17,753 nt of DNA from JBBQVO01 sp038211505 (GTDB lineage: Bacteria > Chloroflexota > Dehalococcoidia > DSTF01 > JACRBR01): positions 1 to 17,753 of the forward strand of contig JBBQVO010000054.1 of the NCBI GenBank assembly GCA_038211505.1, in the 5' to 3' direction. Shown one piece after another: positions 15,765 through 17,753 of this stretch. The notes below the pieces were generated by a model. It was given only the letters and a program-made list of their open reading frames with translations, had not been told where the DNA came from and did no database searches. How positions within the stretch are numbered: the stretch's first letter is position 1; every line of letters starts with the position of its first letter. Position numbers and translations under genes: made by a program.

Positions 15765-16883
15765 TTAGATTTTTAGGTCAGCCCAAGTAGTAATCGGATC
15801 GGTGGATTTGACTAGGTGCATTCCTGCATTGGCAAAACGTTGGAAGGCGGCATCGGCTTGGGCTGTGAAGTCAACTACGCCTGGAACGACTACGGCAGAA
15901 GTACAGTCCTCTAAAAGATAGACCTTACGGGCTAGTTGGGGATCGTGGGCAAGGATTTCGGTAAGCAGATCGTCGATCGTCCAAGCGACACAGTGGCTCT
16001 TGGCCTGCCCTGCAACGATCACAGCATCAAATTCCAGTAGCTTTTTGATGAGTCGGGTATTTTTCTGGGCGATCGATCGACCATCTGCGCCATCAAGTAC
16101 TTCTGGTCTGAGAACGGAATAGTTTTCGGTGAGAGGGTTGCCGCCTTTAATCTCAAAGTTGGTCTGGCTGTGCCGAGCCATATTGTGGAAAAATATGGCC
16201 TCTTCTACGGCAGAAACGAGAGCGTGTCCGATCCCACCTAGCATGGAATGATATGGCCATACGGTGAGTGGATATTTGCCATGATCGCTCAACTTTTGAG
16301 CATAGTGTTGGGCGTGCTTTTGCAATCCCAAATAGTTACCTTTGGCAAGGCTGTGAGCTACAGCAGGATTGACTTTCCATTTCCCCTGCTTGATGTCATC
16401 CAATGTGATCATCGTAGCGGCAGGGATGGGATGTTCGCCAGCATCGTTAATCCAAAATATAGGATGGAAGATCTGCATAGCACTGTGGGTATCCATCGTG
16501 GGTGCGATCTCGGTAATTACACCAAGGTTGCGATAGATAAACTCGCTGAGTCGGATGTTATCGTCTACGGCTCCCATGCCCGACTGACCGCCCACAAAAA
16601 GCTCGAAATCGGGAATGCAGAAAGTGTTTTGAACGTCGATCGACATTAGGCAGATTCTAGTCTTATCCTTCGCCGCAGGTAGAATGTGATGCTGTTTCGC
16701 CCAAGCTTCAGCTTGATTTGCTCTGGCTTGGTATGGCACACGCCAGACTTCACCGACTTTGGCACGATTAAAGAAAGCAGGAATGGGAAGTTGTGTTGTT
16801 AAGGCATCTTGATTATTCGTCCCCGCATGGATGTGATTTGTGCCTGAAATCGAACCACCTGCTACTTCAAATAGGGCTTGCAT
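15765..16883 (-). CDS. Nicotinamidase-like isochorismatase-superfamily cysteine hydrolase
   Basis: 372 residues. Expected to hydrolyse nicotinamide to nicotinate for NAD salvage, or a related amide. An N-terminal extension of about 72 residues precedes the isochorismatase fold. Catalytic triad candidates are D83 (SIDVQNTF), K246 (KGGNPLTENYSV, like the KG...YS of nicotinamidases) and C298 (AKSHCVAWT). Metal ligands are D131, H133 and H140 (MDTHSAMQIFHP), and VWPYHSMLGGIGHAL matches the family's WPxH...G motif. It is about 150 residues longer than ordinary PncA because of the N-terminal part and an insertion at about 145-205. Divergence from an NrtR-type regulator with palindromes between supports a role in NAD metabolism. 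Codon use is unlike the genes left of 15,500. Confidence 0.85.
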   Translation of the reverse strand: MQALFEVAGGSISGTNHIHAGTNNQDALTTQLPIPAFFNRAKVGEVWRVPYQARANQAEAWAKQHHILPAAKDKTRICLMSIDVQNTFCIPDFELFVGGQSGMGAVDDNIRLSEFIYRNLGVITEIAPTMDTHSAMQIFHPIFWINDAGEHPIPAATMITLDDIKQGKWKVNPAVAHSLAKGNYLGLQKHAQHYAQKLSDHGKYPLTVWPYHSMLGGIGHALVSAVEEAIFFHNMARHSQTNFEIKGGNPLTENYSVLRPEVLDGADGRSIAQKNTRLIKKLLEFDAVIVAGQAKSHCVAWTIDDLLTEILAHDPQLARKVYLLEDCTSAVVVPGVVDFTAQADAAFQRFANAGMHLVKSTDPITTWADLKI

Positions 16884-16890
16884 AGATGTA

Positions 16891-16909
16891 TAGTGTGAAA
16901 ACTACACTA
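16891..16909. promoter_or_regulatory. NrtR-type operator, site 1
   Basis: TAGTGTGAAAACTACACTA: perfect 6-bp arms around a 7-nt centre, fitting the GT-N7-AC core described for NrtR sites. It covers the predicted start point of the nicotinamidase-like transcript (about 16906) and ends 8 nt before that gene's ATG. Confidence 0.7.
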
Positions 16910-16912
16910 ACT

Positions 16913-16941
16913 AGGATAGTGTCAAAACTACACCATGTCAA
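16913..16941 (-). promoter_or_regulatory. Promoter of the nicotinamidase-like gene
   Basis: On the minus strand, consensus TTGACA (16941-16936), a 17-nt spacer and TATCCT (16918-16913). The predicted start is near 16906, about 23 nt before the ATG. Operator site 2 occupies the spacer and touches the -10; site 1 lies on the start point. Confidence 0.65.
16917..16935. promoter_or_regulatory. NrtR-type operator, site 2
   Basis: TAGTGTCAAAACTACACCA, nearly identical to site 1 (17 of 19) and 26 bp from it centre to centre. It lies between the -35 and -10 of the nicotinamidase-like gene, and 38 bp upstream of the regulator's ATG. A bound repressor would block polymerase on the minus strand and probably the divergent regulator promoter as well. 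Confidence 0.7.
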
Positions 16942-16972
16942 GTACCCTTAAAATTTATTCCTAATTCACCTT

Positions 16973-17662
16973 ATGTCTTACTGTTACGAATTTCCCAAAG
17001 CCTCGCTCACAGTTGACTGTGTAGTATTTGGTTTAGACTCAGATCACTTACAAGTATTACTAATTCAGCGCGGCATCCAGCCATTTCAGGGGCAGTGGGC
17101 GCTACCAGGCGGGTTTATTCATATGGATGAATCTTTAGAACAGGCGGCATTACGAGAGTTACGTGAAGAAACTGGTATTACCCAGATTTTTTTAGAACAA
17201 CTTTTTACATTTGGTGATGTCGATCGCGATCCGCGCGATCGAGTTGTCACCGTCGCCTACTACGCTTTGATCGATCTCAACGCTCATCAATTAAAAGCCA
17301 CTACCGATGCCAGCGATGCTGCTTGGTTTCCTGTTGCTAAGTTGCCACCTCTTGCCTTCGACCATGACAAAATTCTCACAGTGGCATTAAAGCGACTGAA
17401 AGGGAAATTGCGCTACGAACCAATTGGCTTTGAACTATTACCCAAAAAATTTACGCTCTCTCAACTGCAACACCTCTATGAAACCGTGTTAGAAGAGACT
17501 TTAGACAAGCGCAACTTCCGCAAAAAAATCCTCAGCATGGAGCTACTGATCGATCTAAACGAAACCGAAAAAAATGTATCCCATCGTGCCGCCAAGCTTT
17601 ACCAGTTTGACGAGCAAAAGTATGCCCAACTTAAAGAGCAAGGATTCAATTTTGAGCTTTAG
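16973..17662 (+). CDS. nrtR: NrtR-type Nudix transcriptional regulator of NAD metabolism
   Basis: 229 residues: an N-terminal Nudix domain (about 1-145) and a C-terminal winged helix (about 150-229, with FTLSQLQHLYETVLEETLDKRNFRKKI). That is the NrtR architecture, in which the Nudix pocket senses ADP-ribose or related NAD metabolites and the winged helix binds DNA. The Nudix box is intact: G47, E53, R61, E62, E65, E66 and G68 in the GX5EX7REUXEEXGU pattern. Residual hydrolase activity is therefore possible, whereas many NrtR proteins have lost it. The ATG has no clear Shine-Dalgarno sequence. TAAAAT at 16949-16954 may be its -10. Divergence from a nicotinamidase-like gene with two palindromes between fits local control. 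An NADH pyrophosphatase-like role is the alternative, less likely given the winged helix. Confidence 0.85.
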   Translation: MSYCYEFPKASLTVDCVVFGLDSDHLQVLLIQRGIQPFQGQWALPGGFIHMDESLEQAALRELREETGITQIFLEQLFTFGDVDRDPRDRVVTVAYYALIDLNAHQLKATTDASDAAWFPVAKLPPLAFDHDKILTVALKRLKGKLRYEPIGFELLPKKFTLSQLQHLYETVLEETLDKRNFRKKILSMELLIDLNETEKNVSHRAAKLYQFDEQKYAQLKEQGFNFEL

Positions 17663-17675
17663 ACCCATTTTGAGA

Positions 17676-17688
17676 TATCTTGAAGATA
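17676..17688. repeat. Short perfect palindrome downstream of nrtR
   Basis: TATCTT-G-AAGATA, 6-bp arms around one base, 14 bp after the nrtR stop codon. It has no loop long enough for a terminator hairpin and no known motif assignment. The rest of 17663-17753 shows nothing else. Confidence 0.35.
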
Positions 17689-17753
17689 ACCATTTCCGCA
17701 GAATCTGAACTTGCCTAAGCATATGGACAAAAGAACCTCGACAATTACGATTA

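Overview
Positions 1 to about 15,510 look like one chromosomal stretch of a high-GC bacterium, most likely a member of the Chloroflexota. The reasons are an RskA-type sigma/anti-sigma pair, dnaG overlapping a primary sigma factor with a long non-conserved insert, a B12-dependent (class II) ribonucleotide reductase, an SH3+CARDB cell-envelope protein and REP-like intergenic repeats. The phylum call rests on gene style only and is moderate. From about 15,565 to the end the sequence changes abruptly. GC drops to roughly 45%, codon use shifts to A/T-ending codons, CGATCG hexamers become frequent, and the genes look cyanobacterial. The switch coincides with a heptamer tandem repeat (15518-15564). 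The window is therefore either a chimeric assembly or a very recent transfer, and a chimera is the simpler reading.

Layout of the high-GC part. The block 62-6300 is almost all on the minus strand. In transcription order it holds bioB, a secreted beta-helix protein, bioY, a DUF5666-like lipoprotein, an ECF sigma factor translationally coupled to its RskA-like anti-sigma factor, and a Fur-family regulator with a long dyad operator upstream. A small plus-strand membrane protein lies between bioB and the beta-helix gene. bioB (biotin synthesis) and bioY (biotin uptake) lie 1.5 kb apart. Two modular palindromic elements (608-750, 2280-2508) each start a few bases after a stop codon. The plus-strand block 6879-12466 holds an anchored SH3/CARDB protein behind a CRP/FNR-like palindrome, then a DinB-like protein, dnaG and rpoD (ATGA overlap, replication/transcription housekeeping) and an FmdB-type zinc ribbon protein. 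Facing it on the minus strand is nrdJ (12762-15488), which appears to be read from a leaderless mRNA.

The low-GC part is a compact NAD-metabolism locus. A nicotinamidase-like hydrolase is translationally linked to a 55-residue protein and faces a divergent NrtR-type Nudix regulator. Two near-identical palindromes of the GT-N7-AC type lie in the 89-bp gap. One fills the spacer of a strong TTGACA/TATCCT promoter and the other covers its predicted start, as expected for repression by the neighbouring regulator.

No rRNA, tRNA, CRISPR array, transposase or defence system was found. The most unusual material is non-coding: modular palindromes, a dispersed REP-like repeat, a 33-35 bp tandem array, a direct repeat bracketing the beta-helix gene, and the junction itself.
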